DNA of 64,000 nt from Streptomyces coffeae (GCF_016741875.1 NZ_JAERRF010000024.1:1-64000), one strand, 5' to 3'. Positions 52,293 to 62,864 are shown, counted from the first letter of the stretch. A program made the numbers and translations. The notes: a model not told the origin generated them from the sequence alone.

Positions 52293-52882
52293 TGACCGAG
52301 CCGTCCGCCCCCGCCGTCTATACCGTCGCCGGTCCGCGAGGACCGGGACGCCTGAGCACCATGGCCCGACCTCGGGGCCACGGGCGTCTGGCCGGCGACA
52401 TGGCGGCCCTGCGCGGCGCCGGCGCCGACGTTGTCGTCTGCGCCCTCCCCGACGCCGAACGCACCGAACTGGGGCTCGCCGACGAGCCCCGCCTCGCCGA
52501 GGCCGCCGGGCTGCGGTTCATCGCCCTGCCCATCCCCGACTTCACGGTCCCATCGATCCCCGTCGTGCTGCCGGTACTGCGGGAGCTCACCGAGGAGCTG
52601 CGGGCGGGCGCCCATGTCGTTGCGCACTGCCGCTGTGCCATCGGACGGTCCTCCCTGATCGCGGTCTGCCTGATGATCCTGGAAGGCATGGCACCGGAGA
52701 CTGCTTGGACGGCCATGGAACGGGCTCGGGGGACGAGGGTGCCGGACACCGAGGAACAGCGCGCATGGACACTGGAGTTCTACCGCCTCGTCTCCCCGGG
52801 CGGGCAGCACCCCGGCCAGGACCGCGTGGCCGCACCGCTGGACCAACTGTCCCCGGCAGACCCTCAGCCTCCGGATCGTTGA
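52292..52882 (+). CDS. Dual-specificity/tyrosine phosphatase-like protein
   Basis: A 196-residue protein with the cysteine phosphatase signature VAHCRCAIGRSSLIAVCLMI (HCX5RS) and the preceding DFTVPSIPVVLPVLREL loop containing a possible general acid. Such proteins hydrolyse phosphotyrosine or other phosphate esters. Translation is coupled to the MBL gene (TGATG), and a terminator-like stem follows. The substrate is unknown. Confidence 0.82.
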   Translation: MTEPSAPAVYTVAGPRGPGRLSTMARPRGHGRLAGDMAALRGAGADVVVCALPDAERTELGLADEPRLAEAAGLRFIALPIPDFTVPSIPVVLPVLRELTEELRAGAHVVAHCRCAIGRSSLIAVCLMILEGMAPETAWTAMERARGTRVPDTEEQRAWTLEFYRLVSPGGQHPGQDRVAAPLDQLSPADPQPPDR

Positions 52883-52883
52883 T

Positions 52884-52913
52884 CGTCGGCCTCGGGGCCG
52901 CCGACGGCCGACG
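52884..52913 (+). terminator. Stem-loop after the phosphatase gene
   Basis: CGTCGGCC and GGCCGACG form an 8-bp perfect stem beginning 2 bp after the stop codon, with a GC-rich 14-nt loop that can pair further. Probable intrinsic terminator without T-tract. From here to 53758 there are only gene remnants. Confidence 0.5.
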
Positions 52914-53175
52914 CGTACGGTGAGGGGATCGTCGGCCGCCGCCGAGCGGCCGACCAGGGAAGGGGCGCCGCGCATCTCGAATATGCCGTCAGGAGCGGGG
53001 CGAAGCTCGCGCCGGGCAGGTCCTGGACGGCGGCGTAGCGGGTGGGCGCAGGCCTGGCGATCCTGGGCGATGAGCCGGGTGCTCAGGTGGAGGAAGACGC
53101 CGAATCGGAAGCCGATGTCGTGCCCTGGAGGTTGGTGGCGGCCCAGCCGGAATGTGCGGCCAGGGCGCGCCGAGT

Positions 53176-53400
53176 TCACTGCCCGCTTCCGCCGTGAGGC
53201 AGCCGGTCGGGCGCCGTGCGCAGATGCGAACGCACCCCTTGCAGGCCGAACAGGATGAGAAGCTCGACCGCGCCGCCATCAGCGCTGCCCAGCCAGTGGG
53301 ACAGGGACGTGTCGAACTCGGCTGCCTCACCGGGCGGCAGTGTCAGGTCGCGGTCGCCGATCACGAGTCGCAGGCGTCGTTGCAGGTCCGGACAGCCGCA
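53176..53400 (-). pseudogene. XRE-cupin regulator, C-terminal remnant
   Basis: The minus strand reads GDRDLTLPPGEAAEFDTSLS, HWLGSADGGAVELLILFG, LQGVRSHLRTAP. These are the last cupin strands found in actinobacterial HTH-cupin regulators. The helix-turn-helix half is absent, and other frames take over above 53400. Confidence 0.5.
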
Positions 53401-53500
53401 GTGCCCTCAGACACGAACCTGCTCGGCCTGCTCAACCACCTGACTTTCGCCGAGCGCTCGCTGTTCCTCGAGGACAACATCACCGACTGGCAGATGGACC
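53390..53500 (+). pseudogene. DinB/DUF664-like fragment
   Basis: The plus strand reads SDTNLLGLLNHLTFAERSLF, then LEDNITDWQ. The LLGLxxHL..AE motif belongs to the metal-binding helix of DinB-like mini-circle (DUF664) proteins. The remainder to a stop near 53620 is not of that family, so only a short piece survives. Confidence 0.45.
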
Positions 53501-53758
53501 CCGGCTTCGCCGAAGGGGTGATGATGTCGCCGATGCTCTCCGGGTCGGGCCCGGCGTCCATGACGGTGTGCCGGCACGGGTGCAGCCGGCGGAAGGCGAA
53601 AGACCACAGCCGGAGCGCCTAGAGGTCCCGATAGAGGCGTTGGACTGTGTTCGGCGGGTCCTGGCGGTCGGCTGCGAACAAGAGCGGACAGGAGCGGACA
53701 GTCTCAGGCACCTGACTGGCCTGGAAAGTGGACACCGGCTCGCACGACGGTGTGCGCC

Positions 53759-55231
53759 ATGAACCTCAAACGCGCACGTCCGGCCCTGGCGCCGCCCGCC
53801 CGTCGGCCGGGAGTTGTGCTCGCGGCGCTCGCCGCGGGCCAGTTCATCATCATGGCCGCCACCTCGATCGTGAACGTGGCGCTGCCGCACATCCGTGCCG
53901 GGGTGGGTCTGTCGGACAGCGGAACCACCTGGGTGGTCAACGCCTACAGCCTGGCGTTCGGGGCGCTGCTTCTGGCGGGAGGGCGGGCGGCGGACCTCCT
54001 TGGCCGCCGTCGGGTGCTGATCGCTGGTCTCGCGCTGTTCGCGGGTTCCTCGCTGGCGGCAGGACTGGCCGTCTCCTCAGGTGTGTTGCTCGCCGCCCGA
54101 GCCGTCCAGGGTATCGGCGCCGCCGCCATCGCCCCGGCCTCACTTGCCCTGGCCATGGATCTGTTCCCGTCCGGCCCCGGGCGGGGCAAGGCACTGGGGG
54201 TGTGGGGCGCGGTCTCCGGCGCGGGAGGAGCAAGCGGAGTCCTGCTGGGAGGTGTCCTCACACAGGCGTGGGGCTGGCCCTGGATCTTCCACTCCGTCGC
54301 CCTCGGGACCGTACTGGTGCTGGCCGCCGTGGCGGCCCTCGTCCCGCGGGCGGCCGGCCGGAAGTCCGGGCGGTTCGATCTGCTGGGCACTGCCACTGTC
54401 AGCCTCGCTCTGACCTGCCTGGTCTGGGGCCTGACCACCGCACGCGGCACCGGCTGGACGGACGCCCGGGTGCTGGGCGCGCTTGTCGGCGCTGCCGTGC
54501 TGCTCGTGGCCTTCGTCGTGATCGAGCGTCGTCGGCCGAACGCGCTGGTACCGCCGCGGCTGTTCACCACCGGCCGGGTCACGGCGGGCAACCTGCTGAT
54601 GGCGCTGATGGGATCCGTATGGATCGCCCTGTTCTTCTTCCTGTCGCTCTACCAGCAGCAGGTCCTGGGAATGGATCCCCTGGCCACGGGGGCGGGCCAA
54701 CTCCCCTTCGCCATAGCCAATATGCTCGGCGCCACGCTGGCACCGCGGATCTCCCGGCGGATCGGCGCCAGGGCGACCGTGACCGCGGCCCTGCTCACCG
54801 AGGCCGGTGGAATGCTGTGGCTGTCCCAGATCAGCGCCCACGGCACCTATCTCACCGACGTCCTCGGCCCCAGCAGCCTGATCGGCCTGGGCCTGAGCAT
54901 CGCCTTCGTCCAGATGACCGCCCTGTCCATCGAGGGCGTCCCTGCGCAGGACGCCGGGCTGGCCGGCGGGCTGGTCAACACCACCCGCCAGGTCGGCGGC
55001 GTGATCGGCCTCGCCGCTCTGACCACCCTGGCCGGCTCCGTCACCGCCGCCAGTCACCAGTCCCAACTCGAGGCCGTCACCGCCGGCTACCGCACCGCCT
55101 TCGGCGCCTCCGCCGCGATCCTCGCCGCCACCGCAATCCTCGCGCTGCTCCTCACCCGCTCCGCCGGACGCCGACGGATCGCGACCGCCACCGCCACCCC
55201 CGCCTCCCAGCTGCAAACCTCCGACATCTGA
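53759..55231 (+). CDS. MFS exporter, 14-TM EmrB/QacA type
   Basis: A 490-residue DHA2-family drug:H+ antiporter: FIIMAATSIVNVALPHIRAG (helix 1 motif), WVVNAYSLAFGALLLAGGRA, ADLLGRRRVLIAG (motif A), motif C in GAVSGAGGASGVLLGGVLTQ, and about 14 hydrophobic segments. It probably exports a toxic or secreted compound. The ATG at 53759 is used; a GTG at 53750 is an alternative. It is the first gene of a three-gene set with SRPBCC and carotenoid-oxygenase genes. Confidence 0.92.
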   Translation: MNLKRARPALAPPARRPGVVLAALAAGQFIIMAATSIVNVALPHIRAGVGLSDSGTTWVVNAYSLAFGALLLAGGRAADLLGRRRVLIAGLALFAGSSLAAGLAVSSGVLLAARAVQGIGAAAIAPASLALAMDLFPSGPGRGKALGVWGAVSGAGGASGVLLGGVLTQAWGWPWIFHSVALGTVLVLAAVAALVPRAAGRKSGRFDLLGTATVSLALTCLVWGLTTARGTGWTDARVLGALVGAAVLLVAFVVIERRRPNALVPPRLFTTGRVTAGNLLMALMGSVWIALFFFLSLYQQQVLGMDPLATGAGQLPFAIANMLGATLAPRISRRIGARATVTAALLTEAGGMLWLSQISAHGTYLTDVLGPSSLIGLGLSIAFVQMTALSIEGVPAQDAGLAGGLVNTTRQVGGVIGLAALTTLAGSVTAASHQSQLEAVTAGYRTAFGASAAILAATAILALLLTRSAGRRRIATATATPASQLQTSDI

Positions 55232-55295
55232 ATCCCCCGACCCAATAGCTCAGCCGTACCACCGGCACCTGTCCAACAGAAGAGGGAGCACCACC

Positions 55296-55736
55296 CTGAC
55301 CACCATCGACGAAACCGCCCCCGTCATCGTCCGCCTGAGCACCGAGATCGACGCCCCGATCACGACGGTGTGGGAACTGCACACCGACATCGCGGCCTGG
55401 CCCACCTGGAACACGGACATCGAGCAGGCCGGGCTCGACGGCCCGCTGATGCCCGGCACCTCCTTCCGCTGGCGAACCCACGGCATGGATATCACCTCCA
55501 CCGTGCTCGAACTGGTCCCCGGCGAGCGGATCGTGTGGGGCGGTGACGTCGACGGCATCACCGGCATCCACGTGTGGACGTTCGAGCAGAGCGACGGCCG
55601 CGTCGTCGTCCGCACCGAGGAGCCCTGGAGCGGCCCGCCGGTCGAGGCCGCGGCCGACGACCTCGGAAAGGCCCTCCACGACTCCCTGAAGAACTGGCTC
55701 TGCCACCTCAAGGCCCGTGCCGAACAGCTTGTCTGA
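55296..55736 (+). CDS. SRPBCC-family protein with apparent CTG start
   Basis: A 146-residue Bet v1-like/START fold protein: TIDETAPVIVRLSTEIDAPI, TTVWELHTDIAAWPTWNTDI, TSFRWRTHGMDITSTVLELV, RIVWGGDVDGITGIHVWTFE and a long C-terminal helix (ALHDSLKNWLCHLKARAEQL). The conserved N-terminus begins at a CTG (55296), 7 bases after GAGGGAG; no ATG, GTG or TTG lies in frame before the fold starts. The first conventional codon, GTG 55368, would delete the first strand. Such proteins bind hydrophobic ligands. It lies between the exporter and carotenoid oxygenase genes. Confidence 0.8.
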   Translation: MTTIDETAPVIVRLSTEIDAPITTVWELHTDIAAWPTWNTDIEQAGLDGPLMPGTSFRWRTHGMDITSTVLELVPGERIVWGGDVDGITGIHVWTFEQSDGRVVVRTEEPWSGPPVEAAADDLGKALHDSLKNWLCHLKARAEQLV

Positions 55737-55774
55737 CACCACATCACATCGACTCAAGAGAAGAAGTTCCCACC

Positions 55775-57142
<1,368 letters not shown>

Positions 57143-57163
57143 CCACCATCCCGCCAGTGAACA

Positions 57164-57190
57164 GCGGGCGGCGCGGTGCGCGCCGCCCGC
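57164..57190 (+). terminator. Perfect 12-bp stem terminator after carotenoid oxygenase
   Basis: GCGGGCGGCGCG, loop GTG, then CGCGCCGCCCGC, 21 bp after the stop codon. This is among the strongest hairpins in the window and clearly ends the exporter/SRPBCC/oxygenase operon. The stretch to 57418 has no gene. Confidence 0.8.
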
Positions 57191-57418
57191 GCCGCCCACC
57201 GGTCGGGGCGCTCCATAAGGGCGCGCCGGCCGATCGACGCGCCCAGGCGCGTGAGCCTGGCTGGAGGCCCCGGCAACGGAGCACGGCAGGGAAGAAGGCG
57301 GCGGCCAAGAAGAGTGCGAGGCACAAGCCGGCGTCGTGAGCTGCATCGCCCCTCCCCCTGATCCCGGGCCTTGCCCTGACGGGGCATGGTCCAACGGGCT
57401 CACCCGCGGTGCCGTGCC

Positions 57419-58423
57419 TCAGCTCGCTCGGCGATTCCTCAGGAAGCCGGTCCCGTCTCCGGTGGCCATGTGGTCCATCCACTGCTGGATGAGGTCCGCG
57501 ACGAAATCGCTGTTGCGATCCATCATGAGCATATGGCTGTTACCGGGGTGGCCCATAGCGGGAAGGTCGAAGTAGTCGGCCCGCGTGCCGGCACTCGTGA
57601 CCCTCTCGAGGTACTCCGGCCAGCTCGGAGACAACTTCGCGTACAACGGCGACTGTTGGATGAAATCGCCTGCGACGATCAGTCGGGGCGTCGCTCCGAC
57701 TTCCTCGGCCCCCAGCGGGACGGGCAGCCCGTTCGGTTCGAGAAGAACCAGTGCGGCCACGAGTTCCGGGTCACGTGCCACAGCGCGGGCAGCTATCCCG
57801 CCCCCGTGGCTGTGAGCAATGACGGCGCAGCGACCGGTTTTCGCGATGAGCGCTTCCAGAGCCTCGACGGCCGGATCTGTCGTCGTCGTCCAGCGAGGCA
57901 CGATCTGGCAGCACGCTTGGTCGAAGTGACCGAGGGGGAACAAGCAGCCGGGGTATGGCTGCAACGCGTCGTAGCCTCCGGAAGGGCCGACGCGGAATAC
58001 GTCCCATGCCTCCTCAGCTGAACGAAGGAGCGGGCGCTGCTCATATGCCATACCGGGCAGCGGCCACCACCCTGCCCGTCCCCGCTCGGAGGTGTCGATC
58101 ACGTAGACGGGATGACCGTCGCGGAGGAAATGTGCTGCCCAGCCGTCACGGCCGTCGGGGGTGCTCTCCCAGCAGGAACCCGTCATCCCGCCGCCGTGCA
58201 CCAGAATCACCGGAAGATGGCGCTCCTCGGCAGGAATGTAGTACTGGACATAGGCGTGTTCGACGCAGTAGGTCCCGTTCGGATCGACGATGTACTCGGG
58301 AAGGTTCTCCGACAGGGCAACGACGTAAGTCGGCTGCCCGCTGACCCGAACTTGCCGCCCGCCCACCGTGAAGCTGCCCATGGCCGCCAGTGACAAGGGT
58401 CCGGCTGAGGCCGCGCATCCCAT
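57419..58423 (-). CDS. Alpha/beta hydrolase, possibly exported
   Basis: A 334-residue hydrolase: VILVHGGGMTGSCWESTPDG (oxyanion loop), FLRDGHPVYVIDTSERGRAG, nucleophile VIAHSHGGGIAARAVARDP, and DLPAMGHPGNSHMLMMDRNS with the catalytic His. The ATG at 58423 gives a short MGCAASAGPLSLAAMG leader that may be a degenerate signal; an internal ATG at 58381 also works. Related to large secreted esterases that release fatty acids; the substrate is unknown. Confidence 0.85.
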   Translation of the reverse strand: MGCAASAGPLSLAAMGSFTVGGRQVRVSGQPTYVVALSENLPEYIVDPNGTYCVEHAYVQYYIPAEERHLPVILVHGGGMTGSCWESTPDGRDGWAAHFLRDGHPVYVIDTSERGRAGWWPLPGMAYEQRPLLRSAEEAWDVFRVGPSGGYDALQPYPGCLFPLGHFDQACCQIVPRWTTTTDPAVEALEALIAKTGRCAVIAHSHGGGIAARAVARDPELVAALVLLEPNGLPVPLGAEEVGATPRLIVAGDFIQQSPLYAKLSPSWPEYLERVTSAGTRADYFDLPAMGHPGNSHMLMMDRNSDFVADLIQQWMDHMATGDGTGFLRNRRAS

Positions 58424-58520
58424 CACCCTCGACCTCCTTGTCGAACCATGATCAGCGACCGCGCAGCACACATCACATACTGACCACCGACGCACGCTCC
58501 TACCACCTACGATCGCACTG

Positions 58521-59036
58521 TCATGCGTCCGGCACATCATGAGGCCACCCTCGGCGCGCAGCTGTAGGAGACCGTCGATGGCGGCGTACGCCTTCACGGC
58601 AACGCTGCGGGTCTCTCAACAGTGCCGATCTACACGGAAAGACCTGGTTGCCGAAGGCAGGAGTTGAGTCCGCGAACGCGGCCACGTACGACGCCACGCA
58701 CTGCCACGGTGTGATCACTGGCGTGACGACGTGGCCGTCACCGGCCACCGGCGGGTCGAGGAGCAGCACCTGAAGCAGACGCTCGGAACGCGCCCTGGTG
58801 AGCTGCTCAGCCGGTATCGGTGGCCAGCCCTCGAGATCCCGGCCCACCTCGAACAACACGTTCAGCATGTCCCCGGCGGGAGGCCGCAGTGGGGTCACGG
58901 GCAGCACGGCAAGGATCGCGTCGTGCCTCGGCGGGCCACTGTCACGGAGGGGACCGTCCGCAGCTGACCTGGTCCGACCGCGCACTCCTCGCGGCCCTGC
59001 TACACCGCCTCCCCGAGCGCGGCTCCGCCTGATCAT
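58521..59036 (-). CDS. Uncertain hypothetical protein
   Basis: A 171-codon frame whose middle looks protein-like (AILAVLPVTPLRPPAGDMLN, VLFEVGRDLEGWPPIPAEQL, TPWQCVASYVAAFADSTPAF) but whose ends are arginine-rich. It may be a real but degraded gene. No family or ribosome-binding site was recognised. Confidence 0.3.
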   Translation of the reverse strand: MIRRSRARGGGVAGPRGVRGRTRSAADGPLRDSGPPRHDAILAVLPVTPLRPPAGDMLNVLFEVGRDLEGWPPIPAEQLTRARSERLLQVLLLDPPVAGDGHVVTPVITPWQCVASYVAAFADSTPAFGNQVFPCRSALLRDPQRCREGVRRHRRSPTAARRGWPHDVPDA

Positions 59037-59087
59037 CTCTCCGCCTGTCGGCCCGAGCAGGCAGGTCCGAACCCCCCGATCCTCCGC

Positions 59088-59744
59088 CTACCCGGCGCGG
59101 TAGCGACTGAGGAACATGGCGATCGCCTCCTCGACGACCACGTCGGTCGCCGGGATGGCCGGCCGGTCGGCGGGGATCGCCATGACGTGGGGCCACAGGA
59201 CGAACTCCTGGATGAGTCCGAGGAACTGGTGAGCAGCCAGTTCGGGGTGGGGGCACGCGATCGATCCGGCCTCGTCCATTCCCCGCAGGCAGGCAGTGAA
59301 TGCCCTGATCAGCGGCTCCTTTCCGATCCGGTAGAACTCCTCGGCGATCCATGGGGCGCGGCGGGACTCGGCGATCACCATCCGGGTGAAGGAGACCTGG
59401 CCGGTGGTGTCGATGAACTCGAGCAGGGCCTGGGTGAACTGGCGCAGGAACACGGCCGGATCGCCACCGTTGTCGGGGGCCGCCAGGCGCGACGGCAGGG
59501 CGCCGGGGTCGAGATTGCCCCAGTGGTACTCCATGACGGCACGGAAGACAGCGTCCTTGCTGCCGAAGCGGTTGTAGACCGTCTGCCGGGCGACCCCGGC
59601 CCGGGTGGCGATGCGTTCGAGGTTGACCCCGTCGTACCCGTCCTCCAGGAAGAGCTCCTTCGCGGCCGAAAGGATCTTCGCACGGCTACGCGCGCGCACC
59701 GCGCTGTTCACGGAGACCGGCCGCGAAGAAGTGGGACTGGCCAC
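59088..59744 (-). CDS. TetR/AcrR-family repressor
   Basis: A 218-residue regulator from a GTG 10 bases after GGAGG. HTH at residues 20-65 (AKELFLEDGYDGVNLERIAT, RAGVARQTVYNRFGSKDAVF) and a C-terminal TetR_C-like helical domain (FTRMVIAESRRAPWIAEEFY). It is divergent from an MFS transporter/creatininase pair; two palindromes in the 137-bp gap are probably its operators. Confidence 0.9.
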   Translation of the reverse strand: MASPTSSRPVSVNSAVRARSRAKILSAAKELFLEDGYDGVNLERIATRAGVARQTVYNRFGSKDAVFRAVMEYHWGNLDPGALPSRLAAPDNGGDPAVFLRQFTQALLEFIDTTGQVSFTRMVIAESRRAPWIAEEFYRIGKEPLIRAFTACLRGMDEAGSIACPHPELAAHQFLGLIQEFVLWPHVMAIPADRPAIPATDVVVEEAIAMFLSRYRAG

Positions 59745-59761
59745 TGTCGAACACCTCCATA

Positions 59762-59837
59762 TGGACTGTACAGACCAGTCCAGGTTATGCCTCCGACCTC
59801 TTGTGGGTCCACTTTTTAGATTGTACTGTCCAATCTA
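59762..59837. promoter_or_regulatory. Two related operators between tetR and MFS genes
   Basis: TGGACTG-N7-CAGTCCA (59762-59782) and TAGATTG-N7-CAATCTA (59817-59837) both have perfect 7-bp arms around similar centres (TACAGAC and TACTGTC). Start-to-start spacing is 55 bp. One lies next to the TetR start, the other toward the MFS gene, fitting joint repression of both promoters. Confidence 0.7.
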
Positions 59838-59881
59838 ATTTTTCGGGGAAGGCCCTCCTTCCGCACCCCGAGGGAGATCAG

Positions 59882-61342
59882 ATGCACCCTCCGCAGAACC
59901 CCGACGTCCCCTCCATCGCCGCCCGGCTCGACCGGCTCCCCGTGACCTCGCTGCACCGGCGCTTCACCCGCCTCATAGCACTGGGGAACTTCTTCGAGAT
60001 CTACGAGCTCTTCCTGTCCGGAGTCCTCGCCACCACGCTCAAGACCACCTTCGCGCTCAGCGGGCTCGGCCTGTCGCTCGTCCTCGCCTCCGCCTTCGTC
60101 GGCGCCTTCATCGGAGCCGTGCTCATCGGCCGGTGCGCGGACCGCATCGGACGGCGCACCGCCTACATGATCACGCTCAGTCTGTACTCGGCGGCGACTC
60201 TCGCCTGCGCCTTCGCCCCGAGCCTGTGGACCCTGGTCGCCTTCCGCTTCGTCGCCGGGATCGGCCTTGGCGGCGAACTGCCGGTGACGGACTCCTTCCT
60301 GGGCGACCTCCTGCCACCGGCCCGGCGCGGCCGGTACACCGCACGGGCCTTCACCGCCGCATACCTCGCCGTACCCGTCGTCGGCCTCCTCGGCACCGTG
60401 CTCGTCGACGGCGCGCCACTCGGCATCGCGGGATGGCGGTGGATGTTCGCCATCGGCGCCCTGGGCGCCCTCCTCACCTTCCTGCTGCGCCGGGGGCTGC
60501 CTGAGTCACCGCGGTGGCTGGAGTCGGTCGGGCGCACGACTGAGGCCGACGAGATCACCACGCTCTTCGAGAAGGCCGCCGAGGCGGAGGGCTGGACGCG
60601 TCCGGCCGGGACGGAAGGCGCCGCCGCGGACCATGCGCTCCCGAACCAGACTCCCCGCCCCCTGCCCGTCACAAGCCTCTTCCGCCCGCCCCTGGCGCGA
60701 CGCACCGCCCTCATGGCCGTGCTGTGGATCCTCGCGCCCATCGGCTACTACGGGTTCAGCAGCCTCGCCACGCTCGTCCTCGCCTCGAAAGGGCTCGACG
60801 TCAGTAGCTCACTGACCTACCTGACCTTCTCGTTCATCGGCTACCCCCTCGGCTCGTACCTCTCGATGCTCGTCATGGAAAAGGCCGAGCGGAAGTGGAT
60901 CCTGTGCGCCTCGCTGGCGGGGATGGCGCTGTCGGGGCTCGCCTACGGCAACGCGACGACAAAGGTGGCGATCATCACGGCGGGTTTCTGCTTCACCATG
61001 GTGGCCAACGTCATGTCCAACGCCGGACACATCTACCTGCTGGAGCAGTTTCCGACCAGCGTGCGCACCACCGGGACCGGCTGGGTGTACTCGCTGAGCC
61101 GGCTGTCCACCGCGGCGGCCCCCTTCTATCTGATCCCGCTCCTGGACTCCTTCGGAGCGGGAGCCGTCTTCGCCCTGGTGGCCGCCGCGATGCTGCTGGC
61201 TTCCGTAGCCGTCGCGTTCGGCGTCCGCACGACAGGTCTGTCCGTGGAGACCATCGCGGGCCCCGCCCCGTCGACCGCCCCGTCACCGGCCCCGGCGCAG
61301 CCCGCCACCCCCGCCACACTCAGCGCCCACGAAACGCACTGA
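59882..61342 (+). CDS. MFS transporter, sugar/metabolite:H+ symporter type
   Basis: A 486-residue, 12-span protein: IALGNFFEIYELFLSGVLAT (helix 1), IGRCADRIGRRTAYMI (motif A), GIGLGGELPVTDSFLGDLLP with the conserved E after helix 4, and GLPESPRWLESVGR in the central loop. It belongs to the sugar-porter/aromatic-acid symporter type. It is 42 bp upstream of the creatininase-family gene, so it probably imports that enzyme's substrate. The ATG at 59882 follows GAGGGAG. Confidence 0.92.
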   Translation: MHPPQNPDVPSIAARLDRLPVTSLHRRFTRLIALGNFFEIYELFLSGVLATTLKTTFALSGLGLSLVLASAFVGAFIGAVLIGRCADRIGRRTAYMITLSLYSAATLACAFAPSLWTLVAFRFVAGIGLGGELPVTDSFLGDLLPPARRGRYTARAFTAAYLAVPVVGLLGTVLVDGAPLGIAGWRWMFAIGALGALLTFLLRRGLPESPRWLESVGRTTEADEITTLFEKAAEAEGWTRPAGTEGAAADHALPNQTPRPLPVTSLFRPPLARRTALMAVLWILAPIGYYGFSSLATLVLASKGLDVSSSLTYLTFSFIGYPLGSYLSMLVMEKAERKWILCASLAGMALSGLAYGNATTKVAIITAGFCFTMVANVMSNAGHIYLLEQFPTSVRTTGTGWVYSLSRLSTAAAPFYLIPLLDSFGAGAVFALVAAAMLLASVAVAFGVRTTGLSVETIAGPAPSTAPSPAPAQPATPATLSAHETH

Positions 61343-61384
61343 GCCTCAGGGCCCCTCACCCGCACACAAGGAAGGGATACCAAC

Positions 61385-62137
61385 ATGTCCGAAGTCCACT
61401 GGAACCGCCTGACCGCCCCGGTCCTGCGGGACCTGGCCGCCCAGGACGCACCGGTTCTGCTGCCTGTCGGCGCCACCGAGCAGCACGGACCTCATCTGCC
61501 CACCGGCGTTGACGACTTCCTCAGCGCCGAGGCGTGCCGCCGGGCGGCCGCCATCATGACGGCCCGGGGGTGCCCGGTGGTCGTCGCACCCTCCCTGTGG
61601 TGCGGGCTGTCCGACCACCACATGGAGTTCGGCGGCACGTTCACCCTGACGCTGCCGACCTACCACATGCTCCTTCGCGACCTGTGCCGTTCCATCCTCA
61701 TCGCCGGATTCACCAAGGTCCTCATCGTCAACGGCCACGGCGGCAACGTCACAGCCCTCAACGCCCTCAGCAATGAGCTCTCCCGAGAACTGTCCGCCTC
61801 CATCGCCGTCACCAGCTACTTCACGGCCGGCCAGCAGCGCACGACGGAGGTCCTGGAGAAACAGGACACGCTGATGCACGCCTGTGAGGGCGAAACCTCC
61901 ATGCTGATGGCCATCGCCCCGGAACTGGTCGATCTCGACCGGCTGGAGGAGGCCACCGGCCCCGACATCGCCCTCCAGTCGGCCCCGGACCACTTCGTCC
62001 ACCTGCCACGCTCCTTCGCGAGCGTCACGGCGACGGGCGTCGCGGGCGACGCCCGGCCCGCCTCACCGGAGAAGGGCGAAGCCATTCTCGATGCCGGCGC
62101 TGCAGCCATCGCACAATGGCTGATGGCTTGGGACTGA
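61385..62137 (+). CDS. Creatininase-family amidohydrolase
   Basis: A 250-residue metal-dependent amidohydrolase: LLPVGATEQHGPHLPTGVDD (E-H-G-P-H-L-P metal motif), SLWCGLSDHHMEFGGTFTLT, KVLIVNGHGGNVTALNALSN, and EGETSMLMAIAPELV. The family includes creatininase, formamidopyrimidine/FAPy hydrolases and mycofactocin-type MftE. Together with the MFS importer and TetR it forms a small catabolic unit for a cyclic amide or similar compound. Confidence 0.9.
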   Translation: MSEVHWNRLTAPVLRDLAAQDAPVLLPVGATEQHGPHLPTGVDDFLSAEACRRAAAIMTARGCPVVVAPSLWCGLSDHHMEFGGTFTLTLPTYHMLLRDLCRSILIAGFTKVLIVNGHGGNVTALNALSNELSRELSASIAVTSYFTAGQQRTTEVLEKQDTLMHACEGETSMLMAIAPELVDLDRLEEATGPDIALQSAPDHFVHLPRSFASVTATGVAGDARPASPEKGEAILDAGAAAIAQWLMAWD

Positions 62138-62400
62138 GGGGGCCTCGCGATCTGCCGCGACTTCGGCACCGCCACGACATGGTCGACGTCGAGCTGTTCG
62201 AGCAGTTGCCGGAAGGACCAGTCCTGTCCATAGGCCTCATCAGCGGTCACCCATGCGGCGGGCAGCCCCGCGGCGATGCAGCGGCGAGGCCCCTGGCCAG
62301 CTCGTCCTGGGACGCGAAGGCGCGCTTGTCGGGGTCGTACAGGCTGATGCCGAGGGCGGCCTGGACTGGCTCGGTCGTCAACTGCCATCCGCTCGGCAAT
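62138..62400 (-). mobile_element. IS701-family transposase remnant
   Basis: The minus strand reads ALGISLYDPDKRAFASQDEL, then GLPAAWVTADEAYGQDWSFR, QLLEQLDVDHVVAVPKS. The ADEAYG motif carries the second catalytic Asp of IS701-type transposases. Both ends of the gene are missing. The subgroup is distinct from the element at 16.3-17.6 kb, which has AGDEAYGG. Confidence 0.65.
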
Positions 62401-62471
62401 GCCTGGCAGGAGTGACACCGCCGAGCAAAATGCCATCCTGTAGCGCGTGTTGTCTACGTACACTGACGGGC

Positions 62472-62855
62472 ATGGCATGCCGCATCAGTGAGCTGGTCCT
62501 CGACGCCGCCGACCCCGACGGGCTCGCCGTGTTCTGGAGCGCGGTCCTCGGCTACGTCGAACTCGGCCGGGAGGACGACGGAAGCATCGAGATCGGGCCG
62601 CCCGACGCCGGCTTCGGCGGCCCGCAGCCCACCCTCATCCTCAGCCCCAGCAGCGACCCGCGGACCGGGAAGCTCCCACTGCACATCGACGTCAACGCCA
62701 CCGACCGGGACCAGGACGCCGAGCTGGAGCGGCTGCTCGCTCTCGGCGCCAGGCCCGCCGACGTCGGCCAGACCGGCACCGAGAGCTGGCGCGTCCTGGC
62801 CGACCCGGAAGGCAACACCTTCTGCCTCCTGCGCCCCCGCCTCCAGCCCCTCTGA
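62472..62855 (+). CDS. VOC-family protein
   Basis: A 127-residue glyoxalase-fold protein: ACRISELVLDAADPDGLAVF, WSAVLGYVELGREDDGSIEI, KLPLHIDVNATDRDQDAELE, and WRVLADPEGNTFCLLRPR. It belongs to the actinobacterial glyoxalase-like (Glyoxalase_6) type. The ATG at 62472 is preceded by GACGGGC. The substrate is unknown. Confidence 0.85.
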   Translation: MACRISELVLDAADPDGLAVFWSAVLGYVELGREDDGSIEIGPPDAGFGGPQPTLILSPSSDPRTGKLPLHIDVNATDRDQDAELERLLALGARPADVGQTGTESWRVLADPEGNTFCLLRPRLQPL

Positions 62856-62864
62856 CCACGCGCG

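Noticed and set aside
51693..52882. MBL hydrolase and phosphatase as part of the peptide operon (for example a leader peptidase)
   Set aside because: They are divergent from the operon, have their own terminator, and belong to families common as stand-alone genes; there is no sequence evidence for a role in peptide maturation.
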